Source: Candidatus Hydrogenedens sp.
GTDB lineage: Bacteria > Hydrogenedentota > Hydrogenedentia > Hydrogenedentales > Hydrogenedentaceae
Assembly (NCBI GenBank): GCA_035361075.1
Contig: DAOSBX010000056.1
Span: forward strand, 1 to 14,177
Length of the DNA stretch: 14,177 bases
Reading direction: 5' to 3'
The position numbers and the translations under genes were made by a program. How positions within the stretch are numbered: position 1 is the first letter of the stretch; the number at the start of each line of letters is the position of its first letter. Below the pieces are notes generated by a model. The model saw only the letters and a list, made by a program, of their open reading frames with translations. It had not been told where the DNA came from and ran no database searches. Shown here piece by piece: positions 13,572 to 14,177 of this stretch.

Positions 13572-14177
13572 ATGTCAAATAAAAAGAAATTTCAAAAAAT
13601 GTTGTTCCCCAAGAACGTATATCGGCTTATAGGCTTTTTAATTTTGATGTTGAGCGTACAACATTTTAGTGTGTATGCTGAATTGACAATGACTCTACAA
13701 TTAAGTGGCGATGGGCTTTGTCCCGATACTCCTGATTGTTATATTCCAAATTCACCTATTTCCGTTACATTGAATATTTCGGGTGAAACAGAGACACCTA
13801 TCACAGCAATTGGCATACAAGGAATTGTTCCAATAGAGTGGACCTATAAAGGAATCTCTGGACAATTCACCACCCAGCCAAGTGCAAAATACGAATACGA
13901 CACTGAAAAAAACGCTAATATACTGGATATTTTTTGGATTACACCCCCTTCATTACCTATTCAAGTAATTATAGACTTTGTTTCCCCATCAAATAATCTT
14001 GTAAATCAATGTCTTACATTTGCCACAATGTATCGATTAAATGGACCTCAATTAGAAACGCAACCTGACACATCTTGCCTTTCTGCTAAAAATACAGAAG
14101 GTGAAGGAACGAGTGAAGGGAACCCCACCGAAGGACAGGTACCCGAAGGTGAAGGAACAAGTGAAGGGAGCCCCACC
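13572..14177 (+). CDS. Secreted protein with cohesin-like beta-sandwich and Glu-Gly-rich repeat tail (partial)
   Basis: An open frame of 202 codons that runs off the right edge with no stop. The N-terminus is lysine-rich (MSNKKKFQK), followed by a hydrophobic stretch (LIGFLILMLSV, about 19-29) and a likely signal-peptidase site after VYA (residue 36), so the product is probably exported. Residues 37-170 look like one beta-sandwich: two Cys at 50 and 56 flank a Pro/Asp turn, then AIGIQGIVPIEWTYKGISG, then DIFWITPPSLPIQVIIDFV, then a strand with TMYRLNGPQLE. This layout resembles cohesin-like modules of secreted proteins, which is a weak, memory-based match. From residue 176 the chain becomes EGEGTSEGNPT EGQVP EGEGTSEGSPT. 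AAGG at 13562-13565 supports the start. Function unknown; a surface or matrix role is an inference. Confidence 0.75.
   Translation, partial: MSNKKKFQKMLFPKNVYRLIGFLILMLSVQHFSVYAELTMTLQLSGDGLCPDTPDCYIPNSPISVTLNISGETETPITAIGIQGIVPIEWTYKGISGQFTTQPSAKYEYDTEKNANILDIFWITPPSLPIQVIIDFVSPSNNLVNQCLTFATMYRLNGPQLETQPDTSCLSAKNTEGEGTSEGNPTEGQVPEGEGTSEGSPT
14097..14177 (+). repeat. In-frame tandem repeat, 48-nt period, Glu-Gly-rich
   Basis: The unit EGEGTSEGxPT (33 nt) occurs at 14097-14129 and again at 14145-14177, separated by EGQVP (15 nt), for a period of 48 nt or 16 residues. The two DNA copies differ only at a few bases (ACG versus ACA for Thr, AAC versus AGC for Asn/Ser). The array is cut by the window edge, so the copy number is unknown. 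Confidence 0.8.

Noticed and set aside
14097..14177. CRISPR-like array from the repeated blocks
   Set aside because: The repeats are in frame, encode EGEGTSEGxPT, and the 15-nt spacer is also Glu-Gly-containing coding sequence; it is a protein repeat.

Overview
The window is AT-rich bacterial chromosome from a diderm-type organism. The N-termini of two proteins carry lipoboxes and a third carries a signal peptide. My best guess at lineage is Candidatus Hydrogenedentes (Hydrogenedentota) or a close relative. This rests mainly on the secreted protein at the right edge, whose beta-sandwich domain runs into a Glu-Gly-rich repeat tail (EGEGTSEGxPT) of a kind I associate with that phylum. The guess is an inference and no marker gene here proves it.

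Left part (1-3679): the last 63 codons of a protein ending in a concanavalin A/LamG-like beta-sandwich meet, stop codon against stop codon, a very large GH13 (alpha-amylase superfamily) protein on the minus strand. A bulged hairpin spans the two stops.

Middle-left (3680-7225): a tightly packed plus-strand operon encodes a BtuF/FecB-type substrate-binding lipoprotein, a FecE/BtuD-type ATPase and a FecCD/BtuC-type permease. Together they form a complete importer for a corrinoid, siderophore or haem-like metal chelate. A uridine kinase (udk) is attached by an ATGA stop-start overlap. All junctions overlap by 4-11 nt.

Middle (7241-10114, minus strand): a probable two-gene unit. The first gene encodes a lipoprotein with two BamE/SmpA-like repeats, an acidic linker and a C-terminal beta domain. 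The second encodes an enlarged enolase-superfamily protein with a complete Lys-Asp-Glu-Asp-Lys set.

Middle-right (10251-13204, plus strand): the conserved housekeeping cluster yicC-gmk-rpoZ-coaBC (RNA turnover, GMP phosphorylation, RNA polymerase omega subunit, coenzyme A synthesis). It diverges from the lipoprotein gene across a 136-bp gap. That gap holds a perfect 12-bp palindrome, TTATTATAATAA, which supplies a -10 hexamer on both strands and is a candidate bidirectional promoter.

Right end (13205-14177): a 367-bp intergenic stretch with two hairpins and a candidate promoter, then the start of a secreted repeat-tailed protein cut off by the window edge. I see no rRNA, tRNA, CRISPR array, insertion sequence or phage gene. 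Most of the window is ordinary. The parts that deserve a second look are the GH13 protein, the lipoprotein/enolase pair, the symmetric promoter and the repeat-tailed secreted protein.
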